This document shows, piece by piece, positions 9,618-17,923 of a stretch of 42,249 nt of DNA. Within the stretch, counting starts at the first letter, position 1. Each line of letters begins with the position of its first letter. Origin of the DNA: an uncultured Bacteroidales bacterium (lineage in GTDB: Bacteria > Bacteroidota > Bacteroidia > Bacteroidales > UBA4417); NCBI GenBank assembly GCA_937965665.1, contig CALCJE010000274.1, positions 1 to 42,249 of the forward strand. Direction: 5' to 3'. The position numbers and the translations under genes were made by a program. The notes below the pieces were generated by a model. The model saw nothing but the letters and a program-made list of their open reading frames with translations, had not been told where the DNA came from and searched no databases.

Positions 9618-11672
9618 ATGGCCACAAAAGGCAACAATATTAACCGTGAAATAAGCTGGCTGCAGTTTAATGAAAGAGTACTTCAGGAGGCTGCTGATCC
9701 AGCAACGCCTTTGGCAGAACGCATGAAATTTCTGGGTATTTACTCCAATAATCTCGATGAGTTCTTCAGGGTGCGCGTGGCCACGGTAAACCGCATGATC
9801 AGCATGGAAAAAGGCGTTTTTCGTGATAAAAACCTGAACCCACGCAAAACCCTTCGCGAAATTAACCGCATCACCAAAGAGCAGCAAAAAGAGTTTCAGC
9901 ACATATACAATACAGTTATTCAGGAACTTGCGCAGCACAATATCTTTGTCATCAACGATCATGATTTAGGTCCTGAGCATGGACAATTTGTTGAACAATA
10001 TTTCAGGGACCATGTAAGGCCATACCTCTTCCCTATCATTTTAAACAACCTCAAAGCTACTTCGCTTCACGATCATTCCCTGTACCTGGCGGTAGTACTC
10101 CAGGTGAAAGGCAAACCGGCACAGGAAAAATACGCCCTTGTCGAGGTTCCGGTGAATACCCTTTCGCGCTTTCTGATATTACCTCCGCAAGACGACAAAA
10201 AATACATCATTCTACTCGACGATGTTATCAGGCATTGTATGGGCGAAATATTTTCGGTATTCGGATTTAATACCTATAAAGCCTATGCCATTAAGTTTAC
10301 CCGCGATGCTGAACTGGATATTGACAACGATGTATCGAAAAGTTTTATAGAGTTGATGACTGAAGGGCTGAAACAGCGGGAGGTGGCACCGCCGGTTAGG
10401 TTTGTTTACGACCGTCATATGCCCGAAAGGCTGCTGAAACAGCTGCTCACCAAACTGAATATTAACCAGAGCGATACCATTACGGCAGGCGGACGATATC
10501 ACAATTTCAAGGACTTTGTGCATTTCCCCAATATTGGCACTGCCGACATGGTTTTTCAACACATGCCCCCGCTCGAACACCAGGGCCTGCGTGGTACCCA
10601 AAGCATTCTTGCCGGCATCAGGGAACGTGATTACCTGGTGCATTACCCTTACCAGTCGTTCGATTACCTCATTGACCTGCTGCGTGAGGCTTCGCTCGAC
10701 CCCCAGGTGAGGGCGATCAAAATGACCCTTTACCGGGTTGCCAGCAAATCGACCGTGGTGAATGCCCTTATAAATGCAGCGCGCAATGGGAAGGAAGTTA
10801 CTGTATTTCTTGAGGTGCAGGCCAGGTTCGATGAAGAAGCAAACATCTACTGGGCCGAAAAAATGCAGGAAGAGGGAGTACGCGTAATACAATCGATACC
10901 TGGTTATAAAGTTCACGCCAAGCTGCTGCTGATTCGCCGCAAGGAAGGCGTGAGGAACATATATTATGCGGGTATAGGTACCGGAAACTTTAACGAGACC
11001 ACAGCACGGGTATACACTGATATATCGATTTTAACCGCTTCCAAAGAAATTACCTCCGATGTGAACAGCGTTTTCCACCTGTTCGAATCGATTTATAATG
11101 CGCCCAGGTTTTCGAAACTGATTGTAGCACCGTTTCATATGCGAACCCAGTATCTCAAACTGCTAAGCAATGAAATTAAAAACGCAAAAGCCGGCAGGGA
11201 TGCCTGGGTAATTTTAAAACTGAACAATCTCACCGATACAAAAATCATTAAAAAACTTTATGAGGCTGCCGAAGCGGGAGTAAAAATCAAACTCATTATC
11301 CGCGGAATCTGTACCCTCAATCCTGACCTGCCAAACCTGAGTGGAAATATTGAAGCCATTACCATTGTTGGCCGCTTTCTAGAACACAGCAGGGTAATGG
11401 TATTTGCCAACGATGGCAAAGAGCTTTATTATATCTCATCAGCCGACTGGATGGAACGCAATTTCGATGGGCGGATAGAAGTTTCGTGCCCTGTGTACGA
11501 CCGTGAATTACAACGCGAGCTCATGACCCTGTTGCAAATTCAGCTCCGCGATAATACCAAAGCCCGGCAGATTACGGCTACCCGGACAAACCAGTATGTG
11601 AAAGGTAATCCCAACCTGAAACTTAACTCACAGGTTGAAACATATAAGTTTTTTAAAGATAAAGTCTTATAA
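9618..11672 (+). CDS. ppk1: Polyphosphate kinase 1
   Basis: This 684-aa enzyme reversibly transfers the terminal phosphate of ATP onto polyphosphate. All four PPK1 regions are present: the N-terminal helical domain (starting NREISWLQFNERVLQEA), the head domain, and two C-terminal phospholipase-D-like domains. The autophosphorylated His is residue 433 (VHAKLLL) and the second active-site His is residue 590 (EHSRVMVF). Their spacing of 157 equals that of His435/His592 known from the E. coli enzyme. The length is normal. It probably acts in phosphate/energy storage and stress responses. It is transcribed alone or from its own promoter, since a terminator precedes it. Confidence 0.96.
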   Translation: MATKGNNINREISWLQFNERVLQEAADPATPLAERMKFLGIYSNNLDEFFRVRVATVNRMISMEKGVFRDKNLNPRKTLREINRITKEQQKEFQHIYNTVIQELAQHNIFVINDHDLGPEHGQFVEQYFRDHVRPYLFPIILNNLKATSLHDHSLYLAVVLQVKGKPAQEKYALVEVPVNTLSRFLILPPQDDKKYIILLDDVIRHCMGEIFSVFGFNTYKAYAIKFTRDAELDIDNDVSKSFIELMTEGLKQREVAPPVRFVYDRHMPERLLKQLLTKLNINQSDTITAGGRYHNFKDFVHFPNIGTADMVFQHMPPLEHQGLRGTQSILAGIRERDYLVHYPYQSFDYLIDLLREASLDPQVRAIKMTLYRVASKSTVVNALINAARNGKEVTVFLEVQARFDEEANIYWAEKMQEEGVRVIQSIPGYKVHAKLLLIRRKEGVRNIYYAGIGTGNFNETTARVYTDISILTASKEITSDVNSVFHLFESIYNAPRFSKLIVAPFHMRTQYLKLLSNEIKNAKAGRDAWVILKLNNLTDTKIIKKLYEAAEAGVKIKLIIRGICTLNPDLPNLSGNIEAITIVGRFLEHSRVMVFANDGKELYYISSADWMERNFDGRIEVSCPVYDRELQRELMTLLQIQLRDNTKARQITATRTNQYVKGNPNLKLNSQVETYKFFKDKVL

Positions 11673-11773
11673 CCGTCTGAATTCCCCGAAACCGTGATGA
11701 CTTAGCGGATTCAGGATGGAAAATTGAGCAGAAAAACGTTGCCCGGTTCTAAAATCGGGAACACAGATCGTAG

Positions 11774-12205
11774 TTATTCAGCTATCTTCACGCCATCAAC
11801 AATATGCGTGCTTTCACCTCTCCAGGGTAAAGTATTATTTTTCTCCGAGTAATGCACTATTACGGTTTTGCCCTGCAGGGTATCCATTCGGAGTGCAAGA
11901 TTTTTATCGGTAACTGAGAAAAGAAATTTTTCTGAAGCCAGGGCAACATTTTTATTACTCTGTACGCTGCTGAGCACCATTTCGCCTTCATACGTTTTAA
12001 AGATATTCCCTTTGCGCGAAAACTTCTGCAAAAGCCCTGCCCGGTAACCATCGCTGTAGTTAAAAAAATAACTCCAGTAAATCCAGATTCCAATCAAAAA
12101 AACGAGCAGGGAAACAGTATAATAAAAATACCGCTTGATTTTCTTTTTAATAACACTTGCACGGGTTGGTGTAGCTGTGTTTTGCGGGTTATTAATATCG
12201 GCCAT
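11774..12205 (-). CDS. Conserved Bacteroidota single-pass membrane protein of unknown function
   Basis: This 143-aa protein begins with about 20 polar residues and a basic stretch (VIKKKIKRYFYY), followed by one membrane segment (about 29-48) and an extracytoplasmic domain of about 90 residues. Similar proteins in this phylum often carry a misleading 6-phosphogluconate dehydrogenase label; no nucleotide-binding motif is visible, so I do not use it. The start at 12205 has AAGGATAT as a plausible ribosome-binding site. A longer frame to 12274 lacks such support. A TATCTTTG sequence at 12222-12229 (minus strand) could be its -7 element. It is convergent with ppk1 and divergent from moeA. Function unknown. 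Confidence 0.7.
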   Translation of the reverse strand: MADINNPQNTATPTRASVIKKKIKRYFYYTVSLLVFLIGIWIYWSYFFNYSDGYRAGLLQKFSRKGNIFKTYEGEMVLSSVQSNKNVALASEKFLFSVTDKNLALRMDTLQGKTVIVHYSEKNNTLPWRGESTHIVDGVKIAE

Positions 12206-12221
12206 GATATATCCTTTTTTA

Positions 12222-12229
12222 CAAAGATA
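12222..12229 (-). promoter_or_regulatory. Candidate -7 promoter element for the membrane-protein gene
   Basis: TATCTTTG on the minus strand matches TANNTTTG exactly and sits 16 nt upstream of the ATG at 12205. No clear TTG -33 element is visible. The same octamer occurs on the plus strand before moeA. Confidence 0.35.
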
Positions 12230-12332
12230 ATAAAATAATGCGATCTCTTTCATACCGATTTTTCTATAAAACAAGCCCTTTAAAATTGGCCATCGAAAGG
12301 AAACGGCTTACCATTCGCATTGAAATGATAAT

Positions 12333-12340
12333 TATCTTTG
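12333..12340 (+). promoter_or_regulatory. Candidate -7 promoter element for moeA
   Basis: TATCTTTG matches TANNTTTG exactly, 23 nt before the moeA ATG at 12364. The expected -33 TTG is not obvious. No molybdenum-cofactor riboswitch-like structure was recognised in the short leader. Confidence 0.35.
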
Positions 12341-12363
12341 TCGCAATAAGCGAAGCGCAGTAA

Positions 12364-13539
12364 ATGATACTTTTTGAAGAAGCCCTGGATATAATAAAAA
12401 AGGTTGCTAAGCCGCTTCCGGGCGAAATGGTGACCCTCGAGAAATGCGCAGGAAGAATACTTTTTGAAGATGTTTTTTCCGACATGGATATGCCCCCTTT
12501 CGACAAGTCAGCGGTGGATGGGTATGCGTGTCGCAGGGCTGACCTCGACAAAGAGCTCAGGGTGCTTGAAGTTATTCCGGCAGGAAAAGTCCCCGGCAAA
12601 ACCATTGGAACAGGAGAATGCTCCAAGCTGATGACAGGCGGGATGCTCCCCGGTGGTGCCGACTGTGTTATCATGGTTGAAGATGTTGAAATTACAGGAG
12701 AAGATACAATTCGCTTCAGCGGCACAAAAACAGCACTGAACTTCTGTAAAATGGCCGAAGATATCCGGCGCGGGGACAAGGTGCTCGATAAAGGAACACT
12801 TATCAGGCCCCAGGAAGTAGCTATTTTAGCTTCGGTTGGATGTGCCGGTGTTATGGCTTACAAACAACCCCGCATTGGTATTATTTCTACCGGTGATGAA
12901 CTGGTTGAGCCTGCCGAAATACCGGCTGTATCACAGATTCGAAACAGCAATGCCTGGCAATTGCTGGCCCAGGCACAGCGGGCAGGATGTAAGACTTCGT
13001 ATTTTGGCATAGCCCGCGATACGGAAGAGGCAACCCTCGAAATTATCCAAAAAGCAAGCCTCGAAACTGATATTGTGATACTTACCGGTGGTATTTCGGC
13101 GGGTGATTTCGACTTTGTGCCCTCTGTTATTCAGCAAGCCGGCTACGAAATAAAATTCCGCAGCATGGCCGTACAGCCCGGGAAACCGGTTATTTTTGCC
13201 ACCCGTGGCAATCAATACCTGGTAGGCCTGCCTGGTAACCCGGTTTCCTCATTCGTACAATTCGAATTGCTGGTAAAACATCTGATCAGGCTTATCACCG
13301 GGAAAACCTCGAAAGAAATGCAGATCACAGTCCCTATGGGCGTTGATTACAAAAGGAGGAATACCGGGCGCAAAGCCTTCTTCCCGGTATACCTGTCAGA
13401 GGAAGGTACGGCGCTGCCGGTCGAATACCACGGCTCAGCCCATTTTCACTCCTACATACATGCCCAGGGCATTGTCGCCATCGAAATAGGTAAAGAAACC
13501 ATCAGTAAAGGAACCCTGGTAGATGTTCGACTCGTATAA
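12364..13539 (+). CDS. moeA: Molybdopterin molybdenumtransferase MoeA
   Basis: This 391-aa cytoplasmic protein is full length for MoeA, which inserts molybdate into adenylylated molybdopterin. The N-terminal region carries the family segment FDKSAVDGYA (about 41-50) and a beta-rich domain II with MTGGMLPGGADCV. The central MoCF-type domain contains GIISTGDEL and ILTGGISAGDFDF, and then the segment QPGKPVIFA and GLPGNPVS. The C-terminal barrel domain is present. Its 3' end overlaps the start of the moaA-like gene by 17 bp, indicating one transcript and coupled translation. It opens the molybdenum-cofactor island. Confidence 0.95.
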   Translation: MILFEEALDIIKKVAKPLPGEMVTLEKCAGRILFEDVFSDMDMPPFDKSAVDGYACRRADLDKELRVLEVIPAGKVPGKTIGTGECSKLMTGGMLPGGADCVIMVEDVEITGEDTIRFSGTKTALNFCKMAEDIRRGDKVLDKGTLIRPQEVAILASVGCAGVMAYKQPRIGIISTGDELVEPAEIPAVSQIRNSNAWQLLAQAQRAGCKTSYFGIARDTEEATLEIIQKASLETDIVILTGGISAGDFDFVPSVIQQAGYEIKFRSMAVQPGKPVIFATRGNQYLVGLPGNPVSSFVQFELLVKHLIRLITGKTSKEMQITVPMGVDYKRRNTGRKAFFPVYLSEEGTALPVEYHGSAHFHSYIHAQGIVAIEIGKETISKGTLVDVRLV

Positions 13540-14323
13540 CCGGCGTATAAACTACCTCCGCATTTCGGTCACCGACCGGTGTAACCTGCGTTGCACCTAC
13601 TGTATGCCGGCTGAAGGCATCACGTTAATGCAGCATGCTGACATTCTTTCGTTCGAAGAAATAATGGAAGTGGTTGATTCGGCATTGTTGCTGGGCATTG
13701 ACAAGATACGCATTACCGGCGGAGAGCCGCTGGTGAGGAAAGGAATTGTTGACCTGTTGCAAATGATTGCATCTCGTCCGGGAATTCAGGACCTGGGGCT
13801 GACAACCAACGGGCAATTGCTCGAAAAATTTGCTTTACCGCTCAAAGAAGCCGGCCTGCATCGCGTAAATGTGAGCCTCGACACCATGGATACCGAGAAA
13901 TATAGCCAGATCACCCGGGGAGGAGAAATTGGCAACGTTCTCAAAGGTATTGAAGCCTCAGTTTCAGCCGGGCTGTCGCCGGTGAAAATTAATTGTGTGA
14001 TCGCTAAATCACCGTCCGAACCCGATGCAATGGAAGTTGCCGAATATGGCCAAAAAATGGGACTTCAGGTTCGGTTTATCCGGCAGATGGACCTCGAGAA
14101 AGGAGAGTTTTATGTAGTTGATGGCGGAAGCGGCGGCGATTGCTCAACCTGTAACCGGCTCAGACTTACTGCCAACGGCATGGTGAAGCCTTGCCTTTTT
14201 AACGACCTGGAATACAACATCCGCGAACATGGCGCACACAAAGCCCTGCAACTTGCTTTGGGCAATAAGCCTTCGTGCGGAACCATAAACCGGCATGGTG
14301 AGTTCTATAATATCGGGGGATAG
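13523..14323 (+). CDS. moaA: GTP 3',8-cyclase MoaA, short form
   Basis: At 266 aa it is about 60 residues shorter than usual MoaA (about 320-340). The radical-SAM motif CNLRCTYC (about 18-25) and ITGGEPL are intact, as is the C-terminal second-cluster motif C-x2-C-x13-C (CSTCNRLRLTANG...KPC). The protein ends in Gly-Gly, the tail known to matter for the cyclase reaction. The missing part lies between the last barrel strands (VRFIRQMD) and the second cluster, where only about 15 residues (EKGEFYVVDGGSGGD) remain. There is no frameshift. The start ATG is inside moeA and gives the standard FDSYNRRINYLRISVTDRC opening. It should catalyse the first step of molybdopterin synthesis, but the shortening leaves room for an altered role. 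Confidence 0.85.
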   Translation: MFDSYNRRINYLRISVTDRCNLRCTYCMPAEGITLMQHADILSFEEIMEVVDSALLLGIDKIRITGGEPLVRKGIVDLLQMIASRPGIQDLGLTTNGQLLEKFALPLKEAGLHRVNVSLDTMDTEKYSQITRGGEIGNVLKGIEASVSAGLSPVKINCVIAKSPSEPDAMEVAEYGQKMGLQVRFIRQMDLEKGEFYVVDGGSGGDCSTCNRLRLTANGMVKPCLFNDLEYNIREHGAHKALQLALGNKPSCGTINRHGEFYNIGG

Positions 14324-14379
14324 AAAACGGGATGGCGGATGTTGGATGTTGGATGTGGGATGTTTAATTTTGGATTACG

Positions 14380-14405
14380 CCTGCCTGACTGCGTCAGCAG
14401 GCAGG
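14380..14405. repeat. Palindromic intergenic repeat, copy 2
   Basis: CCTGCCTG and CAGGCAGG flank ACTGCGTCAG. 14380-14407 is identical over 28 nt to 8336-8363. It sits between moaA and moaC, right after a low-complexity stretch of GGATGTT units (about 14332-14365). Confidence 0.75.
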
Positions 14406-14515
14406 GATTGCAGATTGCGGGTTTGGGGATGTGGATGATAAAACCGGTTACGTAAACGTTTTTCCCTGAAATAACTTTATACAAAAAACCATTATAACCA
14501 CTCAATACAAATTCA

Positions 14516-14968
14516 ATGAGCAAACTTAGCCATACCGATGAAGCTGGAAAAGCCAATATGGTAGATGTAGGTCATAAGCCCAACCAGCTGCGGATTGCCA
14601 AAGCACAGGGGTTTATCAGTCTGCAGCCTGAAACAGTAAGCCTGGTAAAGGAAAACAACATGAAAAAAGGCGACGTACTTACTGTTTCCCAACTGGCCGG
14701 CATACAAGCGGCAAAGCTTACCTCATCTATCATTCCGCTATGCCACACCTTGCTGATAACAAAAGTTGATGTAAAACTCACCCTCGAACCACGAGGAGTT
14801 TCTGCCTTTAGCGAAGTACATTGCATCGGGCAAACCGGGGTTGAAATGGAAGCACTCACAGCTGTATCGGCTTCGCTGCTCACGGTGTACGACATGTGCA
14901 AGGCTGTCGACAAAACAATGGAAATCAGCAATATAAAACTTATCAGCAAAACCAAAACCGATATCTGA
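14516..14968 (+). CDS. moaC: Cyclic pyranopterin monophosphate synthase MoaC
   Basis: This 150-aa protein is full length for MoaC, which converts the MoaA product 3',8-cyclo-7,8-dihydro-GTP into cyclic pyranopterin monophosphate. The family signatures are seen: MVDVGHK near the N-terminus, IPLCHTL at about 76-82, GVEMEALTAVS at about 107-117 and YDMCKAVDK at about 123-131, which include the active-site His, Glu, Asp and Lys residues. It is cytoplasmic and hexameric in known cases. It follows the moaA-like gene after a 192-nt spacer that contains the palindromic repeat, so it may have its own promoter. Confidence 0.95.
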   Translation: MSKLSHTDEAGKANMVDVGHKPNQLRIAKAQGFISLQPETVSLVKENNMKKGDVLTVSQLAGIQAAKLTSSIIPLCHTLLITKVDVKLTLEPRGVSAFSEVHCIGQTGVEMEALTAVSASLLTVYDMCKAVDKTMEISNIKLISKTKTDI

Positions 14969-15017
14969 GCGGGAGTAAAATGCTGCCAGGAAAACGGCTC
15001 AAACCAACCACATTCAC

Positions 15018-15752
15018 ATGCCATTATTACTTCTCGCATTAGCCCCGGCAATTATTATCATGCTGTATGTTTACCTGCGCGATAAATATGAAAAGGAACC
15101 TATCAAACTGATTTTAAAAGGAATTGCACTTGGAGCAATTAGTCTCTTCCCGGTCGGGCTGATAGAAAACATGCTGATGGCTTATGGAAAGACATTTCCC
15201 GGACTGCAAAGAGCGGCATGGGATGGTTTCGTGGTAGCCGGAGCAACCGAAGAGGCGTTTAAGTTCCTGATGGTTTTTATACTGGTGTGGCGTAACCGCA
15301 ATTTCAATGAGAAGTTCGATGGGATTGTTTATGCGGTATCGGTTTCACTTGGATTTGCAGCCATCGAGAACTTGTTTTATGTTTTTTCGAACAACTCCTT
15401 ACAGGTTGGCCTGGTGCGTGCATTTACAGCTGTCCCCGGGCATGCGGTATTTGGCATCGTGATGGGGTTTTACCTGGGATTGGCCAGGTTCAGCACCCAA
15501 AACCGGGGGAAGTGGTTGTTACTGGCATTTGTTGTACCCTGGCTGCTGCATGGTATGTATGATTTCATGATCATGTCGGGACACCTGATACTGCTTGTTG
15601 CGTTTGTACCTTTCCTGGTTTATTTATACCGTTTCGGGCTCAAACGAATGCGCGAATTCAACGAGCAGTCTGCTTTTAACCCGGCTAATATGAATTTCGG
15701 AAACCAGCAGGATATGAATTACGAACAGCAGCAATCAAAACAAGATATTTAA
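15018..15752 (+). CDS. PrsW-family intramembrane metalloprotease
   Basis: This 244-aa protein has about seven membrane segments. It carries the PrsW/CAAX-like motifs EEAFKF (about 81-86), FAAIEN (about 116-121), PGHAVFG (about 143-149) and LLHGMYDF (about 176-183), in which Glu and His residues would bind the catalytic metal. PrsW of Bacillus cleaves an anti-sigma factor at site 1; the substrate here is unknown. The C-terminal 30 residues are polar and Gln/Asn-rich. It starts 49 nt after moaC and is followed after 12 nt by a membrane protein gene, so these may be co-transcribed although unrelated to cofactor synthesis. Confidence 0.82.
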   Translation: MPLLLLALAPAIIIMLYVYLRDKYEKEPIKLILKGIALGAISLFPVGLIENMLMAYGKTFPGLQRAAWDGFVVAGATEEAFKFLMVFILVWRNRNFNEKFDGIVYAVSVSLGFAAIENLFYVFSNNSLQVGLVRAFTAVPGHAVFGIVMGFYLGLARFSTQNRGKWLLLAFVVPWLLHGMYDFMIMSGHLILLVAFVPFLVYLYRFGLKRMREFNEQSAFNPANMNFGNQQDMNYEQQQSKQDI

Positions 15753-15764
15753 TAAAACCGATTT

Positions 15765-16244
15765 ATGGCAAACCGCATTTTCCAGTTACTTAAACCAGGT
15801 GTTCCCAAGCCGGTGCTCATTGCGCTTGGAGCAGCACTGTGGGGATTTGCTGCATATCGTATCCTCTCGCTGGGATTTATCTTTATTGAAAGACACGCCC
15901 TGCATCATTTCCTGAATTACCTGATCGGCTTTGCCGGATTTATCCCTTTCTTCCTGCTGGTATTCAGGAAAGTGAGCCGCCGCTATATCAACCGCATCAT
16001 AAACCTGCCCCAGCGCAGGCCTTGTATGTTCTCCTTTTTCGACCTCCGCGGATACATCCTGATGACTTTTATGATCACCATGGGCATTGCCATAAGCCAC
16101 TGGAAAGTGATCCCGGAACTTTACAAGGGAACCTTCTTTATCTCACTCGGGCTCTCGCTGCTGGCATCCTCGGTGTTTTATATCGTCGAAGGCGTGCAGT
16201 TTGTGAAAAACCAAAGAAAAATGCCGAAAAATGAAGACTTATAA
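15765..16244 (+). CDS. Uncharacterised four-helix membrane protein
   Basis: I do not recognise this 159-aa protein. Four hydrophobic segments are visible (about 16-36, 47-67, 92-110 and 121-143), with a basic loop RKVSRRYINRIINLPQRR between the second and third that places it on the cytoplasmic side. The C-terminus is short and charged. It begins 12 nt after the PrsW-like protease gene, so the two are probably translated from one message. A role as partner of that protease is only a guess. Confidence 0.65.
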   Translation: MANRIFQLLKPGVPKPVLIALGAALWGFAAYRILSLGFIFIERHALHHFLNYLIGFAGFIPFFLLVFRKVSRRYINRIINLPQRRPCMFSFFDLRGYILMTFMITMGIAISHWKVIPELYKGTFFISLGLSLLASSVFYIVEGVQFVKNQRKMPKNEDL

Positions 16245-16345
16245 AACCAGGTAGCGGAGTTTAACCTCATCAAAAAAATCAAAATAATCTGCCGCCCAAT
16301 AATAGCAGAACAAATACCGAATAATTCTCTAAAATCCAATATAAA

Positions 16346-16422
16346 ACCACCGAATGACCACCGAATGACTACGGAATGACCACAAAACAACCACCAAACA
16401 ACCACCGAATGACCACTGAATG
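16346..16422. repeat. Tandem repeat, seven 11-bp units
   Basis: Seven contiguous 11-nt units follow the consensus ACCACCGAATG. Units 1, 2 and 6 are exact; units 3, 4, 5 and 7 have one to four changes. The array is in the spacer before the MOSC-MogA gene and its unit length is not a multiple of three. A 75-codon frame on the minus strand is a by-product of the repeat. Confidence 0.85.
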
Positions 16423-16501
16423 ACCATTCTCAAACACTCCCAATATCCTCTCCCCATCTCATACACCAGCCTCCAAAATTTAAAGTTAAAAACAAAAATA
16501 C

Positions 16502-17437
16502 ATGTCGACCCCTATAACCGTAGTTTCAGTAAATATAAGCGAGAAAAAAGGAACCATAAAAGTGCCTGTTCCTGAAATTGAATTAAACGAACTGGGAGTT
16601 GCCAACGATGCCCATGCCGGCAACTGGCATCGACAGGTGAGCCTGCTGGCCGATGAAAGTGTACAACGGTTTACACATTCCGCCGGACGTAAAATAAACT
16701 ATGGCGAGTTTGCCGAAAATATTACCACCAAAGGACTCGAACTGGTGAATACACAGCCACTCGACAGGTTAACGATAGGTGATGTTGAACTGGAAATTAC
16801 CCAGATCGGCAAGGAGTGTCATGGCACATCCTGCGCTATTTTCAAGGAAGTAGGCAATTGTGTGATGCCCAAGGAAGGTATTTTTGCCCGGGTATTGAAA
16901 AACGGAACGGTAAAAGCCGGCGACCAGGTAACTTATTTCCCACGCGTTTACAAAGTTCTTGTTATAACACTCAGCGACCGCGCCAGCCGTGGCGAATACA
17001 GCGACCGCTCAGGACCAAAAATTGAACAACTGCTTGGCACATTCTTCGAAAACAGCAAATGGAGTTATACCATCGGGCGTAAGCTTATTCCTGATGATGC
17101 CGAAGCGCTGAAAGCCTTGCTGGAAGAAGCAAAACAGGTGGAAACCGACATCGTGATCACAACAGGCGGAACCGGTATTGGTCCGCGCGATATCACTCCC
17201 GACGTGGTAAAATCGCTTCTCGATAAAGAAGTACCCGGTATTATGGAACTGATCCGGTTTAAATATGGAAGCCTGAAACCCAATGCGCTGCTTTCGCGGG
17301 CTGTTGCCGGTGTAATGAATTGCACGTTGGTGTATACCCTTCCGGGAAGTGTTAAAGCCGTTGAAGAATATATGACAGAAATCACGCCTACCCTAAGGCA
17401 CAGCATTTATATGCTCCACAACCTGGATGCGCACTGA
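16502..17437 (+). CDS. MOSC domain-MogA/MoaB fusion protein
   Basis: The 311-aa protein joins two domains. Residues about 1-148 form a MOSC domain with the conserved GKECHG motif and MPKEGIFARVL; MOSC domains bind molybdenum cofactor or carry sulfur for it. Residues about 155-305 form a MogA/MoaB-type domain (VITLSDRASRGEYSDRSGP, TTGGTGIGPRD, LPGSVKAV), which adenylylates molybdopterin before MoeA inserts molybdenum. The fusion places consecutive cofactor maturation steps on one chain and fits the moeA-moaA-moaC neighbourhood. The linker is short (FPRVYKV). The start ATG at 16502 follows the spacer with the tandem repeat. No molybdoenzyme gene is in the window. Confidence 0.92.
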   Translation: MSTPITVVSVNISEKKGTIKVPVPEIELNELGVANDAHAGNWHRQVSLLADESVQRFTHSAGRKINYGEFAENITTKGLELVNTQPLDRLTIGDVELEITQIGKECHGTSCAIFKEVGNCVMPKEGIFARVLKNGTVKAGDQVTYFPRVYKVLVITLSDRASRGEYSDRSGPKIEQLLGTFFENSKWSYTIGRKLIPDDAEALKALLEEAKQVETDIVITTGGTGIGPRDITPDVVKSLLDKEVPGIMELIRFKYGSLKPNALLSRAVAGVMNCTLVYTLPGSVKAVEEYMTEITPTLRHSIYMLHNLDAH

Positions 17438-17472
17438 GTTTTTTTGCAACGGCACTACCGTAATTTCTTCTA

Positions 17473-17835
17473 TTAATCGCGGATTGTCTTAAAACGCAGT
17501 ATGGCAATTGTTCCTACCATTGCCCCGCCAACCGCCACATATTTCACCGTATCATTTTCGATCAGGAAGAGCACCGAAATCAGCATCATCCCCCACATGA
17601 GGGCGAGTGAAATAATTTTAATATGCAGCCTGATTCCTTTCCGGTCGAGGAAATCGCTGAGAATAGGTCCAAAAATCTTATGATTAATCAGCCAGTCGTG
17701 CATCTTTTTCGAACTGCGGGCAAAAGCAAATGATGCCAGCAGCAGGAATGGTGTAGCAGGCAAGCCGGGAATTAAAACACCCAAAGCTGCCAGTATCACG
17801 CTAACAAAGCCTAAACTGATAAAAAAAATCCTCAT
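17473..17835 (-). CDS. DUF454 (YbaN-like) inner membrane protein
   Basis: This 120-aa protein has the family hallmarks: an N-terminal hydrophobic segment with GVLIPGLPATPFLLLASFAFARSS (shown here only as GVLIPGLPATPF), the motif HDWLINHKIFGPILSDF at about 46-62, and two closely spaced C-terminal membrane segments. The function of DUF454 is not established. It is convergent with the MOSC-MogA gene, the stop codons being 35 nt apart. It lies 88 nt downstream of the PAP2 gene on the same strand and could share its transcript. Confidence 0.82.
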   Translation of the reverse strand: MRIFFISLGFVSVILAALGVLIPGLPATPFLLLASFAFARSSKKMHDWLINHKIFGPILSDFLDRKGIRLHIKIISLALMWGMMLISVLFLIENDTVKYVAVGGAMVGTIAILRFKTIRD

Positions 17836-17923
17836 AACCGGTTCTTAAAACAGGATAGTGTAAAATGCATACCCAAAGCTGCAGCATCTATACTTACACC
17901 CCCATCAAACAAATTTTAATCAG

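Noticed and set aside
10212..10916. A 234-codon minus-strand frame inside ppk1
   Set aside because: It is the shadow of a highly conserved gene, and its composition reflects the opposite strand.
16178..16405. Minus-strand frame rich in Trp, Val and Gly residues before the MOSC-MogA gene
   Set aside because: It arises from the 11-bp tandem repeat and the 3' end of the preceding membrane protein gene.
16346..16422. Possible CRISPR array
   Set aside because: The units are 11 bp with no spacers, and no cas genes are present in the window.
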